Counted from the stretch's first letter, positions 1 to 9,611 are shown. The stretch: 64,000 nt of DNA from Planococcus circulans (GCF_020023385.1 NZ_JAIQCL010000001.1:837317-901316), one strand, 5' to 3'. Numbers and translations are program-made. Notes: generated from the letters alone by a model not told the origin.

Positions 1-838
1 CGCGGTAGGTGCGCCACCGGAGTGGACGGAGCGATAAGACTGGCAAGCGAAGCGCGGCCCGGCTTATCGTGGGAGTCCTCTCCAGAGCACCAGAGCGACC
101 TGTAAAAACCAATAAAATCTACTACGTCACTACTCTCAAGCGACCGAAGCGACTTTTAGAACCCTACTAAAGCTGGCCTTGACCGAGCGAAAGCGCGCGC
201 ACCACCACTGCCGAGCGATTCCAGAACCACACACTCCCTTCCCGCCCCACATACAAAACAAGTTTGCTCCGTATCCCCCAACACCCAAGCGGTAGGTGCG
301 CCACCGGAGTGGACGGAGCGATAAGACTGGCAAGCGACGCGCGGCCCGGCTTATCGTGGGAGTCCTCTCCAGAGCACCAGAGCGACCTGTAAAAACCAAT
401 AAAATCTACTACGTCACTACTCTCTAGCGACCGAAGCGACTTTTAGAACCCTACTAAAGCTGGCCGTGACCGAGCGAAAGCGCGCGCCCCACCACTGCCG
501 AGCGATTCCAGAACCACACACTCCCTTCCCTCCCCACACACAAAATAAGTTTGCTCAGTATCCCCCAACACCCAGCTGAGGCGCGTCCAAGGAGTGGGTG
601 GAGCAATAAGACGGGCAGCGCACTCCAGCTGCCTGGCTTATTGTGGGAACCCACTCCAAAGCGTCCGAAGCGACTTATAGAATTCTACTAAAGATATTCC
701 CCCAACACCCAAGCGGCAGGTGCGCCACCGGAGTGGACGGAGCGATAAGACTGGCAAGCGAAGCGTGGCCCGGCTTATCGTGGGAGTCTTCTCCAGAGCA
801 CCAGAGCGATTTATAGAACCGACTAAATCACCACTACA
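1..838 (+). repeat. Array of four hairpin-A repeat units
   Basis: There is no gene here. Four copies of the hairpin-A family lie in the same orientation, with hairpins at 19-83, 306-370, 591-657 and 730-794. The first is cut by the window edge. Each has an outer stem GGAGTGGAC (or GGAGTGGGT) pairing with GTCCTCTCC (or ACCCACTCC), an inner stem CGATAAG/CTTATCG (CAATAAG/CTTATTG in the third copy) and a GC-rich tip. Between hairpins sits a conserved box containing GCGCGCACCACCACTGCCGA. The array ends next to the convergent nuclease gene. Short ORFs through it are repeat shadows. Confidence 0.8.
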
Positions 839-880
839 CAAAAAAAGCAGCCAAACCCAATTACTTGAGTTTGGCTGCTT
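839..880 (-). terminator. Terminator of the secreted nuclease gene
   Basis: AAGCAGCCAAAC at 845-856 pairs with GTTTGGCTGCTT at 869-880. On the minus strand the stem is followed by a T tract (the A run at 839-845). It lies just after the stop of the gene ending at 890. Confidence 0.85.
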
Positions 881-889
881 CTGTAGAGA

Positions 890-3800
890 TTATTTTTTCT
901 TCGCTTGGCCTTTATTCGTCACGACCGTGTAGTTCCCCAGTTCGTTGATGCTGAGGGTGAATACATTGTCGCCGAGTTGGCCCTGGATGATTTTCCATTT
1001 GCCTTTGGCGTCTTCACGCGCACCGAACTGGACTTTGATGTCGTTCGTTGTATCGAATGCCAGTGTGACCGGTGAGGTGAAGTTCAATGGCAGCTCGTTG
1101 CCCGCTGCGTCAGTCAGGGTCAGGTCGATTTGATCGGTCAAGGTTGGGCGTTTGTCGACTTCTGGTGCGTCGTCAACTGCCACTTCCAACACAAATCCTT
1201 CGCCTGCCGCTGCTGCAAGTTGCTGAAGGTTTTCGGCTGATAGCGTCAAGTCCGCTGTCGGCATATCGATCAGCAGGTCTTTTCCGCTTTCCAGCAATTC
1301 AGCTACCGTGCCTTCTGAGAACGTGATGGCAAGTTCACCGTTTTCATCTGGTTCGCCGGCTGTGATGACTGCCTGGTCTCCGGATAAATCAGGATCTGCC
1401 TGTTGCTCACCTGGTACTGGTGCTGCTTCTTCTTCAAATGCAATCTGTGCCAGCAATGGATCGTGATCCGATGCGCGGCCGTGCTCTTCCATGAACATGG
1501 CGTTGATGTGGACCATGTCCAATTCAGTGCGGTCTGCCAAATTATTGGTGACCAATAGGTGATCCAGGACCTGTGAGTTGCCCTGGTAGTAATAAGAGAA
1601 TCGATCTTCAAGCGGCACATCTTCGACTTTATTCGTCAGAATATCGCCTTTCAATGCGTCCATTGCCGGTGTGAACTCAAAATCGTTCATATCGCCTGCA
1701 ACGATGACGTTCAAGTCCGGATCTTGTTCCAGACCTTCCTGGATAAAGCCGTTGATGGCTGCTGCGAGTTCGATGCGCTCTTCTACAGAGCCAAGGAATG
1801 GCGGCTGGTTCTGGCCGAATAACGGCTGGTCTCCGCCTTTTGAGTTCAGATGGGCGCCGATGACCACGACTTGCTCACCTTGGAATTCGAATTGTGCAGC
1901 GATCGGTTTGCGTGTATTCGGCATCGGGATCGGCTGGACGCGTCCAGGGTTCAAGGCAAGTTCGCCGTCCACCCATGAGTTGTCTTCCGTTGCCGTGCCT
2001 TTTGTTCCTTCAGAAAGTGTAACGCGTTCAGGATTGTACAGGTAGCCGACGCGGATATTCCCGCCTGGCTGTCCGCCGTCCTGGTTGTATTCAGGTGCGA
2101 TGTCTGTCCAGGCATAGGTCGGGCCGCCTGCTGTTTCGATATCATTGATCAAACGTTCGTAACTTGCCGTTGCGTCGCTGTTGTTTGATGCGATCGGGCC
2201 GTCACTGTCCTGTACTTCCACCATGACGATGACGTCCGGTGAGTTCAGGTCATTCACGAACGACTCTGCGATGCGCTGTGCTTTTGCATCAGATGTGTGG
2301 CTTGGATCTGCAGAGAAGTTCTCTACATTATAAGCCGCTACGGTCAGTTCGTCTTCTTTGTTTTCAATCCACGTTTCTTCCGGAGTGGTGCCGCCATCCA
2401 CGATTGCTGGAAGCTCGCTTTCCTCCGTCCAGATCTGGTAGTTGCCGAAGCCGTAGCCCAGAACGCCAACTGGATTTTCTGCAAATGTGTCGCCTGCTTT
2501 GGCAACGATGTTTTCACCTGTGGTAACGGTGATGCGTTCAGGGTTGTAATCGTCTTCCGCAAGCAAGATCCCGCCTTGTTTGTGGAACTCGTTGTTGGTG
2601 GCCTTTTTCGATACGACAAACACTTCGCCGTAATCCTGCGGACCGACGATTTGTGCGTCAGCTACCTCAACACGCATAAGTTCAAGCGATTCCCAGAAGT
2701 CAATGCCATCTTCTTCTGGATTGAATTGAGTCAATCCATCATCGTCGATGTTCTGGGTCGGTGGGTAGACATCTTCACCGATAATCAAAGCTTCAGGAAG
2801 TTCAGCTGTTCCGTCCTTTACCACGTCCGTTGAGCGGATGCGTGTCACCGGAAGGTCGTTATCTCTCATGTCGGAATAGCCTTTATAGAAATGTTCTTCA
2901 ACCGTTCCGGCTACTGTGACGACATCGCCAACTTGGAAAGAACTGCTGGCGCTTGCTCTATTGACCATAATTGCTTCTGAAGTCGTCCAGTCATCGTCTC
3001 CGTTCGGATCTTGGATGACAAAGTTCGCTCCATTGTAGAAATGTGTGATGACGCCTGTGATTTCATTCACCACTGCGCCGTCATACTCGGAGTAATGGTT
3101 TCCGCTTTGGATGTCGCGGATTTTCAGGTCTGTGGTTTTCAGGACCGTGTAGTCGAATGTAAATACCTCAGACGTTTCGTCAGCAATCGCAATGGCCTTG
3201 ATCGCTGTGTCTTTTGTCAAAACGATGGGTGCTGTGTATTCGGTGCTGTCGGCAGTTGGAGCTGAGCCGTCAAGCGTATAATAAATAGTTGCATTTTCCC
3301 AGCCCGAAGCCAATGTGATTTCAGTGCCTTCAGAAACGACACCTGGGAAAACATCAGCGTATACTGCCGGTTTGTTGACTAGGTCAAAGCTTTCAAAACC
3401 AAGCGTCTTCACCTGGTAGGTATCATTGTATTTCGAAGCGATTCCAGTGACGTGGATCAAATCGCCTTCTTTATATTGTTGCGTAAATTGTTCAAAAGCC
3501 AGTCCGTTGCGGTTATCGTTGCGGATGGTCACCGCTTCGCCGTTTTCAGCAACTGCTGAAAACTCGAACGTACCGTACTCGTTTACGGATTTTAATCCTG
3601 TGATGGTAACGTTCTGCAGTTCGATGCGTTCGCTTTGCGTGTCTTCAGCGACACCGGCTGGCGTAACGGTCTGCACTGCCGGCAACTCATTGCCGGAAGA
3701 AAGAATTTCTATGGTAGTGGGCTGCAGCTGCAGTTCGCCGCTGTATTCGGAAACGGTTCCCGTCAAACGGACCGCATCGCCCGGCGCCACAGTTGCGCTC

Positions 3801-4393
3801 GATGTGTAGACGTAGATTCCGGCTGTCTCATCCTGGACGTAGAATGCATTGCCGCCCCAGAAGCCTGTTTCGGTTGTCACGATTGCGTCAACCTGAATCA
3901 GTTCACCTGGCATTGTGCGTGCTTCTGCCAATGTATCGACAGCAGTCGGCTCAGGTGGTGCTTCGCCTTCAGAAATGATGGTGTAAGCAGACGCTGAGCG
4001 TAGGCCAGGCACTGAGAAATAAGCGCCTAAAGTTCCCGTAATGGTAACTTCCGCTTTAAAATTGGCCGGGTTGTCGACCAAGTTCAAGCCTGCGCGAATC
4101 GATCCTGTCGGCAATTGCACCGGAAGGATTTTCGCCGGATCGGTTTCATCCGGAGAATCGGCAAGACCCAAATTTGTTGCCGATGTAAATGGCGCTTCCT
4201 GGTCGTAGTTGGTACCACTTATGGCAGTTCCCACCACAAAGCCTTTCACAGTGGCAGTACCTGTGTTGTTCGCGATCGCATCAGCAACCGTAATCGGTTC
4301 TGCGGCGTTTGCCGGAGTTGCCAAATATGGCAGCATCGCGGATAAGGCCAGTACTAAGCTCAATAAGATCTTCATGAACGTGTTTCTCGTCAA
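890..4393 (-). CDS. Secreted ExeM/NucH-like extracellular endonuclease
   Basis: A large exported nuclease, expected to degrade extracellular DNA. A signal peptide (hydrophobic run, then ANA-AEP) is followed by OB-fold-like stretches, a chitobiase-type C-terminal fold near residues 350-410 (YYTLDGSAPT) and an endonuclease/exonuclease/phosphatase domain in the second half. That domain shows AAYNVENF, IVMVEVQD, GAHLNSKGG, AGDMNDFEF and GRASDHDPL, which carry the usual metal and catalytic residues. An acidic tail follows; there is no SLH or LPXTG anchor, so the protein is probably released. The longest reading starts at a GTG at 4402 that sits on the Shine-Dalgarno. I prefer the TTG at 4393, about 8 bp after AGGGGAG; an ATG at 4375 is also possible. 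Confidence 0.88.
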   Translation of the reverse strand: MTRNTFMKILLSLVLALSAMLPYLATPANAAEPITVADAIANNTGTATVKGFVVGTAISGTNYDQEAPFTSATNLGLADSPDETDPAKILPVQLPTGSIRAGLNLVDNPANFKAEVTITGTLGAYFSVPGLRSASAYTIISEGEAPPEPTAVDTLAEARTMPGELIQVDAIVTTETGFWGGNAFYVQDETAGIYVYTSSATVAPGDAVRLTGTVSEYSGELQLQPTTIEILSSGNELPAVQTVTPAGVAEDTQSERIELQNVTITGLKSVNEYGTFEFSAVAENGEAVTIRNDNRNGLAFEQFTQQYKEGDLIHVTGIASKYNDTYQVKTLGFESFDLVNKPAVYADVFPGVVSEGTEITLASGWENATIYYTLDGSAPTADSTEYTAPIVLTKDTAIKAIAIADETSEVFTFDYTVLKTTDLKIRDIQSGNHYSEYDGAVVNEITGVITHFYNGANFVIQDPNGDDDWTTSEAIMVNRASASSSFQVGDVVTVAGTVEEHFYKGYSDMRDNDLPVTRIRSTDVVKDGTAELPEALIIGEDVYPPTQNIDDDGLTQFNPEEDGIDFWESLELMRVEVADAQIVGPQDYGEVFVVSKKATNNEFHKQGGILLAEDDYNPERITVTTGENIVAKAGDTFAENPVGVLGYGFGNYQIWTEESELPAIVDGGTTPEETWIENKEDELTVAAYNVENFSADPSHTSDAKAQRIAESFVNDLNSPDVIVMVEVQDSDGPIASNNSDATASYERLINDIETAGGPTYAWTDIAPEYNQDGGQPGGNIRVGYLYNPERVTLSEGTKGTATEDNSWVDGELALNPGRVQPIPMPNTRKPIAAQFEFQGEQVVVIGAHLNSKGGDQPLFGQNQPPFLGSVEERIELAAAINGFIQEGLEQDPDLNVIVAGDMNDFEFTPAMDALKGDILTNKVEDVPLEDRFSYYYQGNSQVLDHLLVTNNLADRTELDMVHINAMFMEEHGRASDHDPLLAQIAFEEEAAPVPGEQQADPDLSGDQAVITAGEPDENGELAITFSEGTVAELLESGKDLLIDMPTADLTLSAENLQQLAAAAGEGFVLEVAVDDAPEVDKRPTLTDQIDLTLTDAAGNELPLNFTSPVTLAFDTTNDIKVQFGAREDAKGKWKIIQGQLGDNVFTLSINELGNYTVVTNKGQAKKK

Positions 4394-4431
4394 AAGCTCC
4401 ACTCCCCTAAAATATTATGAGTTACGAAATA

Positions 4432-4460
4432 AGTATACAAGAAAATTGTAAGCGTTTTAT
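4432..4460 (-). promoter_or_regulatory. Candidate -10 and cre-like site before nuclease gene
   Basis: A TATACT -10 hexamer (minus strand, 4432-4437) lies about 40 bp before the start codon. Directly upstream, TGTAAGCGTTTTAT (4447-4460) matches 12 of 14 positions of the CcpA cre consensus and would overlap the -35 region. No good -35 hexamer is visible. CcpA control is an inference. Confidence 0.3.
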
Positions 4461-4497
4461 TAAAATTTCGTAAATAATGCAAATTTTTTCTTGTTTC

Positions 4498-4508
4498 GTG
4501 CCTGGCAC
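4498..4508. repeat. REP-like palindrome R1
   Basis: GTGCCTGGCAC, followed by CCGCACAATTC. It lies 16 bp beyond the stop of the RAYT gene and is one of five copies of the same palindrome in the window. Confidence 0.75.
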
Positions 4509-4523
4509 CCGCACAATTCTCGC

Positions 4524-5120
4524 TCAATTCACTCCGAGGGACTCGATTTCTGGATGATCCGGCTCTTCGCAGTACATCAGATACCCCGCTACACACTTGG
4601 AATAGGGTCTTGGCAAGATTGTTGGCATATAACCCAAGTCGAGAAATTCATAAGGCGAACAGGAAGCATTTGCATAGAAATGGTAAGAGCTGTGCGGATA
4701 CTCTTTCATTTCCGCCACCATCGGATTCAGGGTGTTGATCGGGTTTCGGTGGATATAGCGGCTGACTGCGAGGATGCTTTTGTGGGTAATCGCTTTGCCG
4801 GCATAATACCGGCTTTCGTAGAAATAACCACTGTAGTGGTATTTCTTTTTAGCGTAATCACTATAGCGCTTGTTGATGAGGGCCATCAATTTCCCTAATG
4901 GCACTTCAGGGGACCGGATCAATAAATGATAATGATTGGTCATCAAGCAATAAGCCAGAATCGTGAATGGATATTTTTCATGGGCATACGCCAACACCCT
5001 CATAAAAGCATCCATATCCGATTCCTCCTGAAAAATCGGCTGCCGGTTATTTCCCCTCATCACCACATGTTCATAGGCATCCGGATTCCAGATGCGTCGG
5101 CTTCTCCCCATCCTGCTCAC
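4524..5120 (-). CDS. REP-associated tyrosine transposase (RAYT, IS200-like)
   Basis: A 198-residue Y1-type HUH transposase of the TnpA_REP/RAYT branch. These are single-copy nucleases that act on REP palindromes rather than on a classical insertion sequence. The HUH motif is visible as NHYHLL near residue 64. A Tyr-rich stretch follows (KRYSDYAKKKYHYSGYFYES) and should contain the catalytic tyrosine. The N-terminus (RIWNPDAYEHVVMRGNNRQ) is typical of the family. The frame is intact. The longest reading starts at a GTG at 5120 after AGAAGAAGAG; an ATG at 5111 is the alternative. REP-like palindromes lie on both sides (4498 and 5299), which supports the RAYT assignment. Confidence 0.88.
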   Translation of the reverse strand: MSRMGRSRRIWNPDAYEHVVMRGNNRQPIFQEESDMDAFMRVLAYAHEKYPFTILAYCLMTNHYHLLIRSPEVPLGKLMALINKRYSDYAKKKYHYSGYFYESRYYAGKAITHKSILAVSRYIHRNPINTLNPMVAEMKEYPHSSYHFYANASCSPYEFLDLGYMPTILPRPYSKCVAGYLMYCEEPDHPEIESLGVN

Positions 5121-5298
5121 TCTCTTCTTCTAAGAACTTTCTTTCTATCGTAGAAAGAAGGTGGAGTTCCGTCAATTGTCTCAAAAAGTGAATAACTTAC
5201 ATTTGCCGGCGCGCAGAAGCTCAAAAATGGTTTTTCATCTTGAAAGTCATTGAACAGTTTGACTATTCAGCTCCAAAATATTTTTTTGAATTGTTTGG

Positions 5299-5309
5299 GT
5301 GCCAGGCAC
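5299..5309. repeat. REP-like palindrome R2
   Basis: GTGCCAGGCAC preceded by AATTGTTTGG and followed by GCAAACAATTC. It lies about 180 bp upstream of the RAYT start, so together with R1 it brackets the transposase gene. Confidence 0.75.
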
Positions 5310-5338
5310 GCAAACAATTCTCACACAATTCCCACACA

Positions 5339-5371
5339 ACAAAAAAAGCCGGGAGCGCCCGCTCCCGGCTT
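5339..5371 (-). terminator. Terminator of the secreted protease gene
   Basis: GCCGGGAGCG (5348-5357) pairs with CGCTCCCGGC (5360-5369). On the minus strand the stem is followed by a T run. The protease stop codon is 12 bp away. Confidence 0.9.
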
Positions 5372-5382
5372 TTCACCATGCT

Positions 5383-8300
5383 TTACTGTTCTTTTGTGAT
5401 GACAAAGCTTTCTTCTGTAATATGTCCGGCAGCGTCAACGACTTTCAAGGTGAATTCGTTTTCGCCTGGATTGCCGACAGGGACTGTGATGGTGATGTCT
5501 TCGTTGAAGTTACCTTCCCCGTATGGCTCACTCATGTCGTTGCTGTAGACTTCACTGTCGGTCAGGTAGACTTTGATGGCGTCCATATTGTCTGTGACAT
5601 TGAACGTCACTTCGGCGCTATCCTGGCCGGCTTCCACCGTCTCCGGCACATTCAGCAGTTCAAGGACAGCCGGTTGGGTGTCGATCAGCACTTGGCTGCG
5701 CACTTCGAGTTCATTGCCGGCTTCGTCAATGGCTTTGGCGAAAATGTCGTTACGCCCGTCTTCCAATGTCAGCCTATGCTGGAAGAAGACGCCGTCAAAG
5801 CGATCCGCTTTTTCGCCATTGACCGTTACAGAGACGATGCGTGATTTGTCTTCTACCGTACCGAATACATCCACCCGCTTCGTGCTCAATACTTCAAAAA
5901 GCCCGGGTGCGATGATGGAAACAGCTGGTTTTTCCGTGTCTTCTACTGCACCGGTCAACGGAACTTCGGTTTTATTGCCGGCCGTATCGTGGAATACCGC
6001 TTTCAGCACGTCGCCGTCTTTAATGTCGACAGGCACGACATAGCTGGTGGTGCTCGGCGCCAGCGACTCGTCTTCAAAAGTCTCCTGATTCTCGGTCAGC
6101 TCCACATTGTTGAGGAATACTTCCCAGCGGTCTGCACCGCCGCCTCCTGTGTTATCTTCGAAATTCGTCACCGTTACGGTCTGGGTTTCCGCATTTAAGG
6201 CAGCGTTTGCCGTCGGTGATACCGTATCGACTAGAATCGGCATAGTCAGTGACTGCCACTCAGCATCGGGATAATCAATGACCGCGCGCATCTGAATCTG
6301 GTACTGGCCGTCTTCGACCATTTTGCCGAGCACTTCCCCGTTCCACTCATTCAGCGGATTGTAATAATAGGAGAACTGGGTAGAGAAATTCTTCACCAGA
6401 TTTTCTGCGGTCTGTAAGGTCCGCAATTTTTTGCCCGCTGCATCCAGCACGTTCACTTCCAGCTGCTTGGCGTTCCGCAGCAGCGAAAACACTGGAATAA
6501 TCGATTCCCGTGCACCATCGCCATTCGGTGAAAAGGCAAAGCGCTCCGGAACAAAGCCTTGCTGGTGGCTGCCGCCGTTGATGATCATTCCGAAATCATC
6601 GGTCAGGAATGTCGAAGCGAAAACCGTGCCGGGATCCCATGCCACATCATCAAAAATCGGTGCATCGTCCCATTCGCCGTTAAAGCCGAAATACGGCACG
6701 GCAAGCGGCGTGTTGCCAGTCACTTCTTCATTGCTGTCGGTCAAGGTAATAAACCCGTCAATGAAATAGCCGTTGGTGAATGCCGCAAATTCCGGACGTC
6801 CCTGCAAAGTGGAAGCATCAATCGTCACTTGGATATCCGCCGTCCCATTCGCCGGCACTGTCACTGTGTCGGGTGCGGTGATGTTGACGAGATCCGTCAC
6901 GACATTGGATCCGGCGCGATTCGGATCAGTGATGTCGATCTTCCGGTTCGGATCCTTGGTGATGTAGTCGGTTTGGACGTTGACGCCCACCGCGTAGGTC
7001 GCGGCCGCATCTGAGAAGTTCTCAGCCGTCAGCGTCATGGTCATCTGGTAATTGTCGATTTCCTTCAAGGTTACTTTGGCATCGCCGCTGTTCTGATCCG
7101 TCAGCATAACATCTGTCGACAGCGCGTCATGCAATTGCATCAGGCCTGCCCCTTGTCGACGCGGCGAAACATATTGGCCCGCCACCAATTCAACCGGGTT
7201 GGCCGTGTTCATCATCAGGTTTTTCGCAAATTCCACGCGATCCCGGCCCTCTAGGCCAAGTTCTTCGATCCGCTGGAACACCAAAGCCGTACCGCCTGCC
7301 ACATGCGGTGCCGCCATCGACGTTCCGCTCATCAACCCATAGTCATTGCCGTTTAATGTCGAGAAGATATTGCCGCCCGGTGCCGTGATTTCCGGCTTGA
7401 AGTCCAGGTTCGGCGTCGGTCCCCAAGAGGTGAAGTCGCTCATCTTGCCGGCATTCGGATTCGGCGTCTCCAGCTTCTCTCCGTCAAAGACGACCGTCAC
7501 CTGGCTTCCTGCATCGAGTGCCGCTTTCATCGCCAGTCCGTCCGCCTGAAGCGTCGACAGGAACGGAATGGTGATGAACGGATCGGATTCCATATTGATC
7601 GGTCCGGTGGTGTTGTTGTAGATGATCACACCCGCCGCTCCCGCCGCTTCTGCCGCAAAGGCTTTTTCAGTGAATGGAATCTCACCGCGTGCAATCAAAG
7701 CGAATTTGCCGTTGACATCTTTTCCTTCAAAATCCGCCGGCAGTCCGAGTCCGACTTCCACCACTTCATAAGAATCGGCAGGCAGACTTTCCGGCTCCAC
7801 ATCATTCGCCAACAGGTAAAGTGCGCGTCCTGCCTGGGCGCCGTTTACCTGATAGACGAAACTGTCCGTGGTGATCATGCTGTTTTCAAACGAGGCCACA
7901 CCGAGTGAATCAATTGCCAGTCCAGGCGAACCGATCAGACCGTAATCCTGGTTTTCCGCAAACGGTGCCAGGAAACCGGAACCACGCAAGTCTGAATTCC
8001 CCGCTGAAATGGCGACTAAAATACCGTTATTCGTTGCACGTTCTACGGCTTGCTGTTCAGGACTTGACGTATCCACAAACCCGGCTGTTGCGCCGAGCGA
8101 CATATTGATGACGTCCGCCCCCAGTTTAATGGAGTCGTCGATCGCCTTGATGTAGATATCCCCGAAAGTCGACGCATAATAAGCATCGTTGCCGAATACT
8201 TTCAGTGCCAGCAACTGCGTTTCGGGGGCAACACCTTTGATGCCGCCATTTTCTTCATTGCCATTGGCGCCGACGGTTCCTGCGACGTGCATGCCGTGCA

Positions 8301-9045
8301 TCGACGCGCCTGGGGCGATGTCCCGGATTTCCGTATTGGCATCCATGTAGTTATAGCCGAATGGCACTTTCGGCGTAAAATACTCGCCTTTTTCGATCGA
8401 GCTGTCGGCGACGAACGCTTCGACTTCTGCCTGCGTCAGCGCAGCTGTTGTGTTATTCGTCAGCACCATGTCCTGGTGGCCCGGGTCGATGCCCGTATCG
8501 ATGACGCCGACAATCATGCCTTCCCCTTTAAAGCCGTAGTCACTCCAAGCCTGCTGCGCCTGGACCAGCTCTTTGGAATATTTCATCGTCGGTTCCACTT
8601 CGGGACGTTTGTATTCCGTCGCTTCATAGACTGCCTTGACGTTCGGCAACTCAGCGATTTTCGCTACCTGTCCTGCCTCGACTTCCGCTGAGAAGCCATT
8701 AAAGACGGCTGTAAAGGTTTGCAGGTAATCGATATTCGGCGCGATATCGGCAATCGCCGTCTGAGCGGTTTCCTGCTTGGCTATCGCTGCCTTTTCGATG
8801 CGTTCTTTCTGGCTATCGGGCAATTCTTTATAGAGAACGCCTTGTTTGCTCGCCGTTTCAATCGTCGGCTCTTCCAACAGCTCGATGATGACACGGACTT
8901 TCTCTTTCGGCGATTCCGGCTTCAACAGGGTTTTCGCCAATTTCACTTCTGGATCAGGCGCGGCCTGTACCTCTGGGCTGTTGAAACCACCCAGACTGCT
9001 GATGGTTAATAGTAAAATTGCGAGTATTGCTAATACTTTCTTCAT
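5383..9045 (-). CDS. Large secreted subtilisin-like (S8) serine protease
   Basis: An exported protease of 1220 residues, resembling Vpr and lactocepin-type cell-surface subtilases. The order is: signal peptide (cut near VQA-APD), I9 propeptide (about 50-145), S8 catalytic domain, an inserted PA domain (about 370-500), an Fn3-like domain (about 670-800), then Ig-like and FlgD-like C-terminal modules. The triad is visible as Asp in GVIDTGIDPGHQDM (about 182), His in HGMHVAGTVG (about 252) and Ser in GTSMAAPHVAGG (about 575). No SLH, LPXTG or membrane anchor is seen. AGGAGG precedes the ATG with good spacing. It is transcribed alone, between the RAYT locus and a repeat-rich gap. Confidence 0.92.
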   Translation of the reverse strand: MKKVLAILAILLLTISSLGGFNSPEVQAAPDPEVKLAKTLLKPESPKEKVRVIIELLEEPTIETASKQGVLYKELPDSQKERIEKAAIAKQETAQTAIADIAPNIDYLQTFTAVFNGFSAEVEAGQVAKIAELPNVKAVYEATEYKRPEVEPTMKYSKELVQAQQAWSDYGFKGEGMIVGVIDTGIDPGHQDMVLTNNTTAALTQAEVEAFVADSSIEKGEYFTPKVPFGYNYMDANTEIRDIAPGASMHGMHVAGTVGANGNEENGGIKGVAPETQLLALKVFGNDAYYASTFGDIYIKAIDDSIKLGADVINMSLGATAGFVDTSSPEQQAVERATNNGILVAISAGNSDLRGSGFLAPFAENQDYGLIGSPGLAIDSLGVASFENSMITTDSFVYQVNGAQAGRALYLLANDVEPESLPADSYEVVEVGLGLPADFEGKDVNGKFALIARGEIPFTEKAFAAEAAGAAGVIIYNNTTGPINMESDPFITIPFLSTLQADGLAMKAALDAGSQVTVVFDGEKLETPNPNAGKMSDFTSWGPTPNLDFKPEITAPGGNIFSTLNGNDYGLMSGTSMAAPHVAGGTALVFQRIEELGLEGRDRVEFAKNLMMNTANPVELVAGQYVSPRRQGAGLMQLHDALSTDVMLTDQNSGDAKVTLKEIDNYQMTMTLTAENFSDAAATYAVGVNVQTDYITKDPNRKIDITDPNRAGSNVVTDLVNITAPDTVTVPANGTADIQVTIDASTLQGRPEFAAFTNGYFIDGFITLTDSNEEVTGNTPLAVPYFGFNGEWDDAPIFDDVAWDPGTVFASTFLTDDFGMIINGGSHQQGFVPERFAFSPNGDGARESIIPVFSLLRNAKQLEVNVLDAAGKKLRTLQTAENLVKNFSTQFSYYYNPLNEWNGEVLGKMVEDGQYQIQMRAVIDYPDAEWQSLTMPILVDTVSPTANAALNAETQTVTVTNFEDNTGGGGADRWEVFLNNVELTENQETFEDESLAPSTTSYVVPVDIKDGDVLKAVFHDTAGNKTEVPLTGAVEDTEKPAVSIIAPGLFEVLSTKRVDVFGTVEDKSRIVSVTVNGEKADRFDGVFFQHRLTLEDGRNDIFAKAIDEAGNELEVRSQVLIDTQPAVLELLNVPETVEAGQDSAEVTFNVTDNMDAIKVYLTDSEVYSNDMSEPYGEGNFNEDITITVPVGNPGENEFTLKVVDAAGHITEESFVITKEQ

Positions 9046-9072
9046 GTATTTTCCTCCTCTTTCTGAAATCCT

Positions 9073-9100
9073 TGTCTAAATAATCAAATAATTGAGTCAA
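9073..9100 (-). promoter_or_regulatory. Candidate SigA promoter of the protease gene
   Basis: On the minus strand TTGACT (9100-9095), a 16-bp spacer and TAGACA (9078-9073) lie just upstream of the AGGAGG and ATG. The -35 is good, the -10 is weak and the distance fits a short leader. Confidence 0.4.
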
Positions 9101-9289
9101 CTTCATTTTTCCAGTTCAGCTATCAAAAGTCTATGGTTCCAAAGCTATCTTATTTGTTAGTTTTCTTCGAATTATTTAGGTATTTCGGGTTTTGGTGGGC
9201 TCTTCTTTTTTCCTTTTTTTAGGTTTTAGTTGGATGAGTTTTCGCTGAGTGTGAGATTACGGGAATAGTTTTTAAATGGTTCTATCAGT

Positions 9290-9480
9290 CGCTTCGGACG
9301 CTTTGGAGTGGGTTCCCACAATAAGCCAGGCAGCTGGAGTACGCTGCCCGTCTTATTGCTCCACCCACTCCGGGGACGCGCCGGCGCTTGGGTGTTGGGG
9401 GGATATGCAACGAACTTGTTGGATGTGATAGGAAGTTAGCGTGTAGTTCTGGAATCACTCGGCAGCGATGGTGCATGTGC
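9290..9480 (-). repeat. Hairpin-A repeat unit
   Basis: A hairpin-A copy in inverted orientation, with GGAGTGGGT at 9305-9313 pairing perfectly with ACCCACTCC at 9363-9371. The inner stem is CAATAAG/CTTATTG. The conserved downstream box (CTCGGCAGCGATGGTGCA) follows at about 9459. The stretch from 9101 to 9290 is AT-rich, with nothing else recognised. Confidence 0.75.
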
Positions 9481-9518
9481 CTTCGCTGAGAGAGAAGAAA
9501 ATAATCCGGGTTACTGGG

Positions 9519-9611
9519 GTGAGACACAAATGTTTTTCAATTTGCGGCTCACTCGTTTCCCGTCCCTGTGTCGGACTCAAATGTCCTCCAATTTGTGGGC
9601 GACGCAGGGAC
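9519..9611. other. Two adjacent hairpins with a shared apical stem
   Basis: Hairpin one (9519-9552) pairs GTGAG with CTCAC, and CAAAT with ATTTG inside. Hairpin two (9562-9611) pairs GTCCCTGTGTCG with CGACGCAGGGAC, again with CAAAT/ATTTG inside. The stems differ but the apical element is the same. No T tract follows, so neither is an obvious terminator. Confidence 0.5.

Noticed and set aside
136..841. Small ORFs on both strands in the first array (87, 66, 67 and 70 residues)
   Set aside because: They repeat with the hairpin-A units, lack ribosome sites and translate as Arg-rich shadows of the repeat. The same holds for the ORFs at 9.3-10.1, 29.1-29.9 and 58.5-58.8 kb.
4524..5120. Complete IS200/IS605 insertion sequence
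   Set aside because: There is no tnpB partner, and the protein matches the RAYT branch. Flanking palindromes recur elsewhere without a transposase, which fits REP elements.
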